A stretch of 64,000 nucleotides of DNA from an uncultured Christensenellaceae bacterium (GCA_910588545.1 CAJUOU010000002.1:19282-83281), one strand, 5' to 3'; shown: positions 37,000 through 46,081, counted from the stretch's first letter. Notes: generated by a model not told the origin, from the letters alone. Made by a program: numbers and translations.

Positions 37000-39345
37000 T
37001 TATAGACCTAATTGCCCCAATATTTTAACCATTTGTCTTGGGTCTTTGCTATAGTAATCGGCACCTATTTGCAATGCGATTTCCTCATTAAGCACTGCCC
37101 CACCTACAAAAACAATTACACCGTCTATATTTTCTCTCAAAGCTTTTATAGTTTTTTCCATATTTTTTACGGTAGTTGTCATAAGTGCAGATAATCCAAC
37201 TATCTTGGCATTTTCTTTTTTTGCAGTTTGCACAACTTTTTCAATCTGAACATCTTTACCCAAATCAATAATATTGTATCCGTAATTTTGTAAAACAGTT
37301 TTAACTATATTTTTACCTATATCGTGAACATCTCCCTGTACAGTAGCCAAAACTATTTTTGCACCATTATCCAACGAGCTACCACCTAGTGTAAGTTTGA
37401 TTGTATCGCAAACGGCTTTTGCACAATCGGCAGAACTTATTAACTGAGGTAAAAACAGCTTGCCTTGTTCGTACATATCCCCTATATAGTCAAGTGCGGG
37501 GATTACCTCTTTTTCAATAATATCAAGTCCGTTTTGATTTTTAAGCATATTTTGTACTACACTTACGGCTTTTGCTTTTAACGATTTTATTATACAGTCC
37601 TGCAACGAATACTCTGCCCCAATAACCTCGGTAGCATTATTAATAACTCCGAAATGTTCTATAAAATCTTTACCGTTTTCGTCCACACCGCTTATCAAGT
37701 TAAACACCCTAAAGCTTTGCATCATTTCCGTAATATTAGGGTTTATGATAGCTAAATCCAAACCAAAACTTAAAGCCATTGTCAAAAAGTGACTATTTAC
37801 AATTTGCCTGTTTGGCAATCCAAAAGAAATGTTTGAAACTCCAAGTACTGTTTTTACACCAAATTTTTCCTTTATCAATTTAAGTGCTTGCAAAGTTTTC
37901 ATTGCTTGGTTTTGTTCGCCACCAACTGTCAAAGTTAGGCAGTCAATTATTAAATTTTCTTTTTTAATGCCGATTTTTGTAGCCTTATTTATTATTTTTT
38001 CGGCAATACGCACCCTTTCTTCCACACTTTTTGGCACTCCGTTTTTATCTATCGTAAGTCCTAAAAGCATAGCCCCGTATTTTTTTGCAATAGGCAAAAT
38101 ATTATCCAAAACTTCATCGTCGCCGTTAACGGAATTTATAATGACTTTACCATTTGCATAACGTACGCCTACTTCCACTGCCAACGGGTCGCTGCTATCA
38201 ATCTGCAACGGCAAATCGGTAACAGCCTGAACTGCCTTTACGGCAATTTTCATCATCTCTGCCTCGTCTATGTTTGGTATACCCATATTGATATCCAAAA
38301 TATCGGCACCCGCCTGCATTTGCTCTACAGCTTGATTTTCAAAGTAAGCAATATCTTTTTTTGCGATTGCCTCTTTCATCAACTTTTTACCTGTAGGATT
38401 AATCCTTTCCCCAATTATTTTAGGGCTGTCAATTTCAAGATATCTCGTACCGCTTGCAAGCGAAGATACAGGAGCAACCTCACGTTTTATAGGTTTAAGC
38501 CCTTTTATCTTATCAACCATAGCGGCAATATATTTATCGTCTGTTCCGCAACATCCGCCGACAATACTTACACCGCGCTTAACATACTCCGCCATAACCT
38601 GTGCAAAATCTTCGGCATCAACATCGTATTCGGTAACACCATTTCGTATAAAAGGCAAGCCTGCATTTGGTTTTAATACTATAGGAATACTGCATTTCTC
38701 TACCAATTCATCTACAATACTGCCAAGTTGTTTAGGTCCTAACGAACAGTTAACTCCAAGGGCGTCTACTCCAAGACCTTCCATTGTAGCAACCATTGCA
38801 AGTAGCGGACAGCCCGCAAAAGTCCTTTTGCTTTCGTCAAAACTCATTGTTGTAATAATAGGTTTGTCGCTGTTTTCCTTTACAGCAAGGACTGCTGCCT
38901 TTAACTCGTACAAATCACTCATTGTTTCCACAACAAACAAGTCAACCTCATTTTTTGCTATAAGTACAATTTCCTTATAAATTTCGTAAGCTTTGTCAAA
39001 TGTCAAACTTCCGATTGGCTCAAGCAACTCCCCAATACTACCCATATCCAAAGCGACATAACCGTAGCCAAAATCATTGACGGCACGCTTTGCAATTTTA
39101 ATACCCTTTTCGATAACCTCGCGATAAGGATAATTTTTCATTTTCACAGCATTTGCACCGAAAGTGTTGGTGTAAATAATATCTGCACCGCTTTTTAGAT
39201 ATGCTTTGTGGATATTGTATACAATTTGAGGTTCGGTTATATTAAGCATTTCGGGCTTTTCGCCGACTTTTAAACCGGCGTTTATAAGCATTGTGCCCAT
39301 CGCGCCATCCAAAACCACCACTTTTTTTGCAAATAACTCTTTCAT
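37000..39345 (-). CDS. metH: Cobalamin-dependent methionine synthase core (no activation domain)
   Basis: Transfers a methyl group from 5-methyltetrahydrofolate to homocysteine through methylcobalamin. At 781 residues it has the homocysteine domain (1-~285; LDGAMGTML, zinc Cys in GVNCSLGP and GGCCGTD), the pterin domain (~300-570; IGERINPTGKKLMKEAI), the B12 cap and the B12-binding domain with base-off histidine motif DVHDIG (~665). It ends there: the ~330-residue C-terminal reactivation domain of E. coli-type MetH is missing and a shorter protein of that type is encoded just upstream. Last gene of the metF unit, with a 75-bp gap containing a hairpin. Confidence 0.95.
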   Translation of the reverse strand: MKELFAKKVVVLDGAMGTMLINAGLKVGEKPEMLNITEPQIVYNIHKAYLKSGADIIYTNTFGANAVKMKNYPYREVIEKGIKIAKRAVNDFGYGYVALDMGSIGELLEPIGSLTFDKAYEIYKEIVLIAKNEVDLFVVETMSDLYELKAAVLAVKENSDKPIITTMSFDESKRTFAGCPLLAMVATMEGLGVDALGVNCSLGPKQLGSIVDELVEKCSIPIVLKPNAGLPFIRNGVTEYDVDAEDFAQVMAEYVKRGVSIVGGCCGTDDKYIAAMVDKIKGLKPIKREVAPVSSLASGTRYLEIDSPKIIGERINPTGKKLMKEAIAKKDIAYFENQAVEQMQAGADILDINMGIPNIDEAEMMKIAVKAVQAVTDLPLQIDSSDPLAVEVGVRYANGKVIINSVNGDDEVLDNILPIAKKYGAMLLGLTIDKNGVPKSVEERVRIAEKIINKATKIGIKKENLIIDCLTLTVGGEQNQAMKTLQALKLIKEKFGVKTVLGVSNISFGLPNRQIVNSHFLTMALSFGLDLAIINPNITEMMQSFRVFNLISGVDENGKDFIEHFGVINNATEVIGAEYSLQDCIIKSLKAKAVSVVQNMLKNQNGLDIIEKEVIPALDYIGDMYEQGKLFLPQLISSADCAKAVCDTIKLTLGGSSLDNGAKIVLATVQGDVHDIGKNIVKTVLQNYGYNIIDLGKDVQIEKVVQTAKKENAKIVGLSALMTTTVKNMEKTIKALRENIDGVIVFVGGAVLNEEIALQIGADYYSKDPRQMVKILGQLGL

Positions 39346-39369
39346 TTTCAGCCTCTTTATTTATTAAAA

Positions 39370-39412
39370 ATAACTTTGTTTAATTGACAATAAAAATTTA
39401 AACAAAGTTATC
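39370..39412 (-). terminator. Terminator-like hairpin between the activation-domain gene and metH
   Basis: Minus strand: ATAACTTTGTTTAA pairs with TTAAACAAAGTTAT across a ~15-base loop, followed by TTTTTAATAAAT. The stem is AT-rich but perfect over 14 bp and lies in the only long gap inside the met operon, so it may lower metH expression relative to the upstream genes. Confidence 0.5.
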
Positions 39413-39420
39413 AAATTTTC

Positions 39421-40062
39421 TCACTCTGCCTTGCCACACTTAACCGAACATTTGCCCTTTTGCGGGCAAGTAAGACAAATACTACCAAACAACTGCTTTT
39501 TGCTTGAAAAACCTATAAACGCGGTTATCGATTTAAGCGGAGTCATAAGGTAATTTTCATTTACATTTATACCCAAATACTTGCTCCCACCAACCGCTTC
39601 AATCAAATCTTTTTGCAAACTTATATCCAAATCGCCATAGCCGGGACTAAAACGCATCGTTTTATACAAATTTGTTTGAGCAGTTATTTCCGTCTCCAAT
39701 TCGTCCAAAATGCTCTCGGCGTAAACGCTTGCTACTGCATCCATAACCAATGAACGCACCATATCTACTTTTGCATAAAAATCAATTTTTTTATCTATAG
39801 CAAGCCCCAAAGTTACTACCAAAGTAGCAATGCTTTCGCAATCGTCAAACAAATTGTTTATATCATGGCTTTTAAGCAACAAATTCAATTTATTTATCTT
39901 ATAAAATCCATTTTCTTTGCTAACATCGCTTATTACACATATTTTTTTAGGATTGCTTATGTTTTTTACTTCCAAAAAAACATCATCTATCAAGTTGTCA
40001 AAACCGCTGTCAAGCCCTTTATAATTAAGATATTTTTTTACCGTTTTTTTATCTATATCCAT
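39421..40062 (-). CDS. Stand-alone methionine synthase activation-domain protein
   Basis: A 213-residue protein resembling the vitamin B12-dependent methionine synthase activation domain: TLGLAIDKKID, DAVASVYAESILDELE, the AdoMet-binding RFSPGYGDLDISLQKDL and TPLKSITAFIGFSS. It ends in a four-Cys segment CLTCPQKGKCSVKC that could bind a metal or iron-sulfur cluster. Together with the truncated MetH downstream it would restore a split enzyme, reactivating oxidised cob(II)alamin by reductive methylation. It sits between metF (18-bp gap) and metH. Confidence 0.85.
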   Translation of the reverse strand: MDIDKKTVKKYLNYKGLDSGFDNLIDDVFLEVKNISNPKKICVISDVSKENGFYKINKLNLLLKSHDINNLFDDCESIATLVVTLGLAIDKKIDFYAKVDMVRSLVMDAVASVYAESILDELETEITAQTNLYKTMRFSPGYGDLDISLQKDLIEAVGGSKYLGINVNENYLMTPLKSITAFIGFSSKKQLFGSICLTCPQKGKCSVKCGKAE

Positions 40063-40080
40063 AAACTCTCCAAAAATTAA

Positions 40081-40947
40081 TCACACTTCCAAAAGACCTT
40101 TTACCTGTCCGTAAATATTTTCGGCAACGGCGGGATTATTCATTGTATACAAATGTATTCCGCTTATGTCACTTGATAAAAGTTCCACTATTTGAGAAGT
40201 AGCAAAGCTTGTCCCTGCATCAAACATTGCATTGTCGTTGTTGCCATATTTTGCAATCAGTTTTGTCAATCTTGTTGGCATACTCGCACCCGACAAAGAT
40301 ATAACTTTTTCAATCTGTCTTGTGTTGGTAATTGGCATTATTCCCGCTTCGATAGGAATGTTAATACCGGCTATTTCCGCAATATCTCTAAACCTGTAAA
40401 ACTCTTCATTGTCAAAAAACATTTGAGTTATCAAAGCACTTACACCTGCATCGACTTTTTTCTTTAAATTTAAAATATCTTCCTTTTGATTTGCGCTTTC
40501 ATTATGTCCCGCAGGGTAACAAGCCGCCAAAATATTAAACTTATCCCCCATTTTTGACTTAATATAATATATCAAATCAACTGCATGCTCAAAATCGCCT
40601 TTTTGAGTAACATTAGGGTTTCTGTCTCCGCGCAAAGCAAGTATATCTTTTACGCCTATCGCACTTAAAGCAGCTAAAATTTCATCGATTTCGCTTTTAG
40701 TAGAGCCTATACATGTAAGGTGAGCAACGGGCTTGCTTTTTCCGCTATTTGCGATTAATTTGCAAACTTCGACTGTCCTGTTATCCTTAGCAGTACCTCC
40801 CGCACCGTAAGTAACACTTATAAAATCCGGATTCAATTTTATCAAACTATCGGTAACTCTTTTTATATTTTCAAAACTCGTACTTTGTTTTGGCGGAAAC
40901 ACCTCAAATGAAAATGTGTGTTTCCTTATTCCGTTTGTATTATACAT
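40081..40947 (-). CDS. metF: 5,10-methylenetetrahydrofolate reductase
   Basis: A 288-residue flavoprotein that makes 5-methyl-THF, the methyl donor for MetH. Family marks: FSFEVFPPKQ (residues 12-21), SVTYGAGG, HLTCIGSTKSEI, LALRGDRN, and the barrel sequence ITQMFFDNEEFYRF with GIMPITN. Length matches bacterial MetF (about 290). It lies 20 bp after the glycosyltransferase gene and 18 bp before the activation-domain gene. I see no S-box, T-box or cobalamin riboswitch in front of it; transcription probably comes from the glycosyltransferase promoter. Confidence 0.96.
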   Translation of the reverse strand: MYNTNGIRKHTFSFEVFPPKQSTSFENIKRVTDSLIKLNPDFISVTYGAGGTAKDNRTVEVCKLIANSGKSKPVAHLTCIGSTKSEIDEILAALSAIGVKDILALRGDRNPNVTQKGDFEHAVDLIYYIKSKMGDKFNILAACYPAGHNESANQKEDILNLKKKVDAGVSALITQMFFDNEEFYRFRDIAEIAGINIPIEAGIMPITNTRQIEKVISLSGASMPTRLTKLIAKYGNNDNAMFDAGTSFATSQIVELLSSDISGIHLYTMNNPAVAENIYGQVKGLLEV

Positions 40948-40968
40948 AATTCACCTTAAATAATTTTT

Positions 40969-41961
40969 TTATTCCTTTTCTCTATTTAGTTTCCAAACAA
41001 GTTTAGGCATTCTCATTTTAATCAAAGCCATGAACAAAACATTGGAAAAACTTTTGTTTTTAGCATTGTCAATATATGTTTTGATTTTAAATGCACTATA
41101 TTCCTTTAGTGCGTAAATGTTTTTAACTTTTTCCTTATCGTAATATGTAGAAATATGAGAAAGTTCGTGATAAAACAAATTCCATATCAAATTGAACTTT
41201 ACAATGCCTTTTATATTTTCGTCCTTGACAAAGTTCTCCACGTGTCTATATGCCTCTGTCTTTACAGTAATAAAATTGTCATTGTATTTTTGTATCATAT
41301 TTTCGTCCAATCTCAAATAATACAAATACTCGTCCACCACATAGTAAGAAAGCGACATTTTTAAATACTCAAACAAAAACTTTATATCTTCCCACATTGT
41401 TATACTTTCATCAAACTTGATATTCCATTTATTTATAATATCCGTTTTAAATAAAGTTCTCCAACTACTTAAAGTCACGGCATTTTCTCCGTCTTCCAAA
41501 CAAAATACATTGCTTGCAAACTCATCAAAATTCAACAAATAATTTTTGCTGTTTTTCAAATTGTTTTCATAAACCTTTTCATTATGGCTTACATAATATT
41601 TTTTATATTTGCAAAAGGCAATATCCGTTTCAAAATGAGTTATTCCGTAATGCAACATTTCAATATAATTCTTGGCGATATAGTCACCGCCGTTAACGAA
41701 AGTGACATACTTACCTGTAGCTTTAGACAATCCTATATTTTTAATTTCACTGCTGTTCAAGTCAGGCTCATGCACAACAACTATCCTTTTATCTGCAGAT
41801 GCCGTATCGTCGCAAATTTTTGCAGTTCCGTCAAAACTGCCGTCATCTACCAATATTACTTGCAAATTTTCATAAGTTTGGCAAAGTATGCTATCCAAAC
41901 ATTCCTTTAGATAATTTTCCACATTGCTGACAGGGACAACTACGCTTATTAAATCTTTCAT
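40969..41961 (-). CDS. Family 2 glycosyltransferase
   Basis: A 330-residue GT-A glycosyltransferase: ISVVVPVSNVENYLKECLDSI (residues 4-24), QVILVDDGSFDGTAKICDD (nucleotide-sugar binding DDGS), and a DxD-like region in VTFVNGGDYI where the usual second Asp is replaced. The C-terminal ~120 residues are Lys/Tyr-rich without a membrane helix. Likely a cell-wall or capsule sugar transferase; donor and acceptor are unknown. It heads the transcript that reads into metF, an unusual pairing. Confidence 0.9.
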   Translation of the reverse strand: MKDLISVVVPVSNVENYLKECLDSILCQTYENLQVILVDDGSFDGTAKICDDTASADKRIVVVHEPDLNSSEIKNIGLSKATGKYVTFVNGGDYIAKNYIEMLHYGITHFETDIAFCKYKKYYVSHNEKVYENNLKNSKNYLLNFDEFASNVFCLEDGENAVTLSSWRTLFKTDIINKWNIKFDESITMWEDIKFLFEYLKMSLSYYVVDEYLYYLRLDENMIQKYNDNFITVKTEAYRHVENFVKDENIKGIVKFNLIWNLFYHELSHISTYYDKEKVKNIYALKEYSAFKIKTYIDNAKNKSFSNVLFMALIKMRMPKLVWKLNREKE

Positions 41962-42090
41962 TAAATACTCCTATATTTATTTTAGTAAAAAACACGGAAG
42001 TCCTACAATTAATTTTATTTTTAATCAATAAAATTATTCATTTTTTCAAATATATCTGTAATTTTACTATTTTTACAATTATACAAAACT

Positions 42091-42119
42091 ATTTTAACAT
42101 AAAATTTTTAAATTAGCAA
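42091..42119 (-). promoter_or_regulatory. Promoter of the glycosyltransferase-metF-metH unit
   Basis: TTGCTA (42114-42119), a 17-bp spacer ending TGT, TAAAAT (42091-42096). It leaves a leader of ~120 nt before the glycosyltransferase start; no known riboswitch fold seen in it. Confidence 0.7.
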
Positions 42120-42197
42120 ATATTATAACTTATTATCTTCTTATATAAAATATTAAAATTTTTAAGTACACTATAAAACTTAACATTTTTTAATTTT

Positions 42198-43292
42198 TCA
42201 GCTTCCGGCACGCAATTTTTTTAGCACCTTTGCAAATATTACAGCACTTTTTTTATAAAAGTTTTTATATGCTATACAATAGTCCAAGCTTTCTTTTTCC
42301 CGTTTGCAACCACCGCCTCTGCAATATTTAAAATACTCACATTTTTTACATTTGTCATTTATTTCATAAGATTGTTTTAAAAACTGTAACCCTCTTTCTG
42401 ATTTTGTAAGTATATTAAAATCGCAATATTTTATATTACCAAGCAACCACTCGTCACTGCAATAAAAATCACAAGGATATACATTGCCGTTACTCTCCAC
42501 CACAAATTGACGTGAGCAAGCGCCAATCATTCCGCATTGCTCAGGTTTAACTCCCCCATAAAGGCGTACAATATTATCAAAACTTCGTATGCTAGTATAT
42601 TCATCATTCAAAAAATCATTTGCATACAACCTAAACAGCTTAATCAAATAATTTTGATACTGTTTCCCTGTCATAAAAAGTTCGCTTTCTTCATTACTTC
42701 CAAATGGTTTCAAGCAAGGTATAAACTGTAAAAATTTATAACCCTTACTCTTAAAATAGTTGTAAATTTCTTCCACATTATCGGCAAAATAACCTGTAAC
42801 CACACTCAAAATATTGTAATCAACTTTATATTTATCAAGTAATTTTATCCCATTTTCTATTTTTTCGAAAGACGAGCTTTGGTCACTCATTACTCTAAAT
42901 TTGTTATGTATTTCATTTCCATCCAAACTTACGCCCAATAAAAAATTATTAGCTTTAAAAAATTCCGCCCAATCATCGTCAATCAATGTGCCGTTTGTCT
43001 GCAAACTATAATAAATTTTACCCTTATAATTGTAACTATTTACGCAATCGATAAAATGCTTAAAATATTCAATACCCGCAAGCAATGGCTCGCCCCCTTG
43101 AAACACAATGCCAATATTATCGCCGTTTGCAAACGCGATGGCTTTTTCTATCAAATTATCTGCAATGTCATTGTTCATAACGCCATATTGTCCTGTTTTT
43201 CTATGGCTTACTACATCGCTGTAAAAACAATATTTACATTTCATATTGCATAGTCCCGATGCAGGTTTAATCATTATAGATAATGCTGGCAT
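42198..43292 (-). CDS. Radical SAM/SPASM protein, anaerobic sulfatase-maturating enzyme (anSME) family
   Basis: A 364-residue protein colinear with clostridial anSME: start MPALSIMIKPASGLCNMKC, the radical-SAM cluster CxxxCxxC in CNMKCKYC (residues 15-22), GIVFQGGEPLLAG, LQTNGTLIDDDWAEFF and GVSLDGNEIHN. The SPASM-type Cys set is in the C-terminal third (CGMIGACSRQFVVESNGNVYPC, then CKKCEYFKYCRGGGC), which binds two auxiliary clusters. anSMEs convert a Ser or Cys of sulfatases to formylglycine; relatives modify peptides. No sulfatase is in the window, and the gene is preceded by a 52-codon gene, so a peptide substrate is possible. AGGAG lies eight bases before ATG. Confidence 0.85.
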   Translation of the reverse strand: MPALSIMIKPASGLCNMKCKYCFYSDVVSHRKTGQYGVMNNDIADNLIEKAIAFANGDNIGIVFQGGEPLLAGIEYFKHFIDCVNSYNYKGKIYYSLQTNGTLIDDDWAEFFKANNFLLGVSLDGNEIHNKFRVMSDQSSSFEKIENGIKLLDKYKVDYNILSVVTGYFADNVEEIYNYFKSKGYKFLQFIPCLKPFGSNEESELFMTGKQYQNYLIKLFRLYANDFLNDEYTSIRSFDNIVRLYGGVKPEQCGMIGACSRQFVVESNGNVYPCDFYCSDEWLLGNIKYCDFNILTKSERGLQFLKQSYEINDKCKKCEYFKYCRGGGCKREKESLDYCIAYKNFYKKSAVIFAKVLKKLRAGS

Positions 43293-43386
43293 ACTCTAAC
43301 TCCTATAAATAATATCGATTTTCGACAGTTTTTTTACCTTTTAAATGGTTTTTAATAAAATCCGACATGCAAAATTTCAAATGGCT

Positions 43387-43545
43387 TCAATACAGCTTTA
43401 TCGTTAAAGTCGGATAATTTTCTTCCAAAATATTTACGATTTCCGCATTATCAAAGTCTGCCGATTTTTTAGACTTAAAATTGGCATTGTTTTTCTTAAA
43501 CCACATTTCAACGCCGGCTACTAAAAACATTTTAATTTTGCTCAT
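43387..43545 (-). CDS. Small protein (52 aa) directly upstream of the radical SAM gene
   Basis: Found by translating the gap by hand: it starts MSKIKMFLVAGVEMWF, has a Lys/Asn-rich middle, and ends ENYPTLTIKLY before TGA. It is supported by an SD (AGGAAA, four bases before ATG) and an excellent promoter immediately upstream (43564-43592), so this is almost certainly the first gene of the transcript that continues into the anSME-family gene 94 bp downstream. It has no Cys, no signal peptide and no sulfatase-type C/S-x-P-x-R motif. A role as substrate or partner of the radical SAM enzyme is a hypothesis from position only; it may also be an unrelated small protein. Confidence 0.65.
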   Translation of the reverse strand: MSKIKMFLVAGVEMWFKKNNANFKSKKSADFDNAEIVNILEENYPTLTIKLY

Positions 43546-43563
43546 ATTTTTCCTATATTTTTT

Positions 43564-43592
43564 ATTATAACATAAAAATAAACGTAAAGCAA
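43564..43592 (-). promoter_or_regulatory. Promoter of the small-protein/anSME unit
   Basis: TTGCTT (43587-43592), a 17-bp spacer ending TGT, TATAAT (43564-43569). Predicted start near 43557 leaves only ~12 nt before the small gene's ATG. Confidence 0.75.
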
Positions 43593-43662
43593 TATAATAT
43601 TTTTTAAAATATTCTCAAGCAATTCAATCAAAAATTACATTATTTTTAAAATAATTGCCATA

Positions 43663-43691
43663 TTGATTTTTTGTATTAGATATGCTATAAT
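43663..43691 (+). promoter_or_regulatory. Promoter of the YjbR-like gene
   Basis: TTGATT (43663-43668), a 17-bp spacer ending TGC, TATAAT (43686-43691), about 33 bp before ATG 43724. Divergent from the small-protein promoter. Confidence 0.75.
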
Positions 43692-43723
43692 CAATTTATA
43701 AGAAAGTTTTAAAAAGGGTTATT

Positions 43724-44431
43724 ATGAATCAAATTTTGCAAGAAGTTTTCGGACAATACAAAGTTAATTTAAACTGCTTAACAAATTACGGTTTTAATTT
43801 TAACAATGATTACTATGAATATGTTACAAACATAGTCAGCGGCAGTATGAAACTAACGGTAAAAATCAATGTAATGGGAAATATAGAAACCGAGGTTTAC
43901 GATTTGGAAAGCGAAGAAATTTATACTCTTTTTCTTGCAGAAGGTGCAAGCGGAGTTTTTGTCGGAGAAGTAAAAAAAGCTTATGAAAAAGCATTAATCG
44001 ATATTCGCGATAAGTGCTTTACAAAGACTATTTTTACAAGTGATTATGCATTGCAAATTATTGATTACATAAAAAATAAATATGGAGACAATCTTGAATT
44101 TTTATGGGCGAAGTCTCCTAACAACGCTATTTGGAGAAGAAAAGACAACAATAAATGGTACTGTGCCCTGCTTACCACAAAAGAAAAATCTTTAGGGCTT
44201 GATGGAGATAAGCCTGTCGAGATAATCGATTTTATGGAAAATCCTCAAATTATCCCGAATATAATAGATATGAAAAACTATTTTCCTGCCTACCACATGA
44301 ACAAAAAATATTGGATTACTATCCGATTGGACGGTTGCAGTTTGCCAATAAAAAAAGTGTTTGAACATATTGACAAAAGCTATCTACTTGCAAACAAAAA
44401 GGCATCGAAAATCGGGGCTAAATGCAAATAA
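43724..44431 (+). CDS. MmcQ/YjbR-family protein with N-terminal extension
   Basis: A 235-residue protein. Residues ~105-225 match the MmcQ/YjbR fold (CyaY-like): a Y-x-x-x-P-type start replaced by NLEFLWAKSPNNAIWRRKDNNKWYCALL, then YFPAYHMNKKYWITIRLDG and IDKSYLLA at the end. The first ~100 residues form a second domain with repeated short strands (the EVFGQYKVNLNCLTNYGF ... EVYDLESEEIYTLFL region), seen in the longer Firmicutes versions of the family. YjbR proteins are annotated as DNA-binding, but the biochemical role is unsettled. Transcribed alone from its own promoter. Confidence 0.8.
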   Translation: MNQILQEVFGQYKVNLNCLTNYGFNFNNDYYEYVTNIVSGSMKLTVKINVMGNIETEVYDLESEEIYTLFLAEGASGVFVGEVKKAYEKALIDIRDKCFTKTIFTSDYALQIIDYIKNKYGDNLEFLWAKSPNNAIWRRKDNNKWYCALLTTKEKSLGLDGDKPVEIIDFMENPQIIPNIIDMKNYFPAYHMNKKYWITIRLDGCSLPIKKVFEHIDKSYLLANKKASKIGAKCK

Positions 44432-44474
44432 AACTAAAAATTTTTAATTTTTTTTATTTTTTATATTTATATAT

Positions 44475-44503
44475 TTGTCAATTAATAAAATATATGCTAA
44501 AAT
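44475..44503 (+). promoter_or_regulatory. Promoter of the DUF1538-PII operon
   Basis: TTGTCA (44475-44480), a 17-bp spacer ending TGC, TAAAAT (44498-44503); about 34 bp before the DUF1538 ATG, which follows an AAAGGAG SD. Confidence 0.8.
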
Positions 44504-44543
44504 CTAAATATCAAAATTATGAGCAAAAGCAAAGGAGTGGCTA

Positions 44544-46070
44544 ATGGTTAAATCGCTGTTATTAAAACTTAAAGAAGCATTGATTTCTGTACTTCCTATT
44601 ACAGCAATAGTTTTGATTATTTCCTTTACGCCACTTGTCGATTTGTCAACTACGGAAATTGTATCATTTGCTGTTTCCGCTGTTTTTTTGATTTTGGGTA
44701 TCGGACTATTTAATTTGGGCTCCGATTTGGCAATGACCCCAATGGGCGAACATATCGGCTCAGGTCTTATCAAATCCAAAAAAGTTTTTATTTTGATATT
44801 TGTTAGTTTTGTTATGGGCGTGCTTATAACGATTGCCGAGCCCGACTTATCTGTTTTGGCAGGACAAGTAAGTGCCGTAATATCCCCTACACTACTTATT
44901 ATGACAGTTGGACTAGGGGTTGGACTTTTCCTTGTAATATCCATTTTAAAAATACTTTTCAAAAAAAATCTATCAATGATTTTGATGTTCTTTTACATGC
45001 TATTGTTTGCATTTTGCGCGGTTATGATTGAATGTGGTAAAGCCGACTTTTTAGCTTTGGCTTTTGACTCCGGCGGCGTAACAACAGGTCCTATCACAGT
45101 ACCGTTTATTATGGCTTTGGGCTTTGGTATTGCAAATACGGTAGGTGGCAGGAATTCAAACGAAAACAGCTTTGGTCTGATTGCACTTTGCTCTATTGGT
45201 CCTATGATAGCTTTGGCGGTTTTAGCATTGACATCAAACGGTCAAATGTTGTACGAGCTTGCAGATTATTCTGTAGAGGCAAACCTTTCAAACTTTGGCG
45301 GCGTGCTTTTAAGTCACTCGCTTGACACTTTAAAAGCCTTAGGGTTGATTATACTATTCTTTTTGATATTGCAATTCACCATATTAAAATTGCCTGTAAA
45401 AAAACTTTTGCAAATAGGCATTGGCATAATTTATACATTTTTCGGACTTACGATTTTCTTTGTTGCAGTATCGGTAGGTTTTATGCCTGTCGGCTTTAAG
45501 TTAGGCGAACAAATTGCAGAGTTCAGTCCTGTATTGCTCGTATTTATCGGTGTGCTTTTAGGTATGGTGGTAGTACTTGCAGAGCCTGCCGTACACGTAC
45601 TTAACAAACAAGTTGAGGAGGTTACGGGTGGCGGCGTTAAAAAAATAGAAATGCTTGTTGCTTTATCTGTAGCAGTCGGCATATCTATCGGACTATCTTT
45701 AATAAGGATGATTTTTAAATTTTCGATACTTTACTACTTGATTCCCGGCTATGCTATTTCACTCGGACTGTCATTCTTCGTACCGAGGATATACACCGCA
45801 ATCGCATTTGACTCCGGTGGTGTTGCAAGCGGTCCGTTGACCTCAAGCTTTATACTTCCGCTTGCAATCGGTGCATGCGTTATGATTAGCGGCAATCCTC
45901 AAAGTGTACTTACCGACGCATTTGGCGTGGTCGCAATGGTTGCAATGACACCGCTTATAACAATTCAAACACTTGGATTTAAAGCTATTATGTCGGCAAA
46001 AGTCCGCAACAAGATTGCTATGAAACGTATCTTGTCGGCAGACGATGAACAAATCATTTACTTTGATTAA
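44544..46070 (+). CDS. DUF1538 membrane protein (two-repeat putative transporter)
   Basis: A 508-residue protein with about 12-14 hydrophobic segments. It consists of two homologous halves: AFDSGGVTTGPITVPFI near residue 174 and AFDSGGVASGPLTSSFI near residue 421, each preceded by a TIAEPDLSVLA- or VLAEPAVHVLN-like segment. This is the DUF1538 architecture (inverted or tandem repeat of a transporter-like fold). The substrate is unknown. The two genes that follow encode PII-like regulators, and such proteins often bind and gate a neighbouring membrane transporter, as GlnK does for AmtB; that parallel is inference. Confidence 0.85.
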   Translation: MVKSLLLKLKEALISVLPITAIVLIISFTPLVDLSTTEIVSFAVSAVFLILGIGLFNLGSDLAMTPMGEHIGSGLIKSKKVFILIFVSFVMGVLITIAEPDLSVLAGQVSAVISPTLLIMTVGLGVGLFLVISILKILFKKNLSMILMFFYMLLFAFCAVMIECGKADFLALAFDSGGVTTGPITVPFIMALGFGIANTVGGRNSNENSFGLIALCSIGPMIALAVLALTSNGQMLYELADYSVEANLSNFGGVLLSHSLDTLKALGLIILFFLILQFTILKLPVKKLLQIGIGIIYTFFGLTIFFVAVSVGFMPVGFKLGEQIAEFSPVLLVFIGVLLGMVVVLAEPAVHVLNKQVEEVTGGGVKKIEMLVALSVAVGISIGLSLIRMIFKFSILYYLIPGYAISLGLSFFVPRIYTAIAFDSGGVASGPLTSSFILPLAIGACVMISGNPQSVLTDAFGVVAMVAMTPLITIQTLGFKAIMSAKVRNKIAMKRILSADDEQIIYFD

Positions 46071-46081
46071 GGGGGTATGGT

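Noticed and set aside
40940..42119. S-box, T-box or cobalamin riboswitch controlling the met genes
   Set aside because: The gap before metF is 20 bp and the leader of the upstream glycosyltransferase shows none of the conserved elements of these RNAs.
42198..43292. Functional sulfatase maturation system
   Set aside because: The enzyme looks like anSME but no sulfatase gene with a C/S-x-P-x-R site is in the window, so the substrate is left open.
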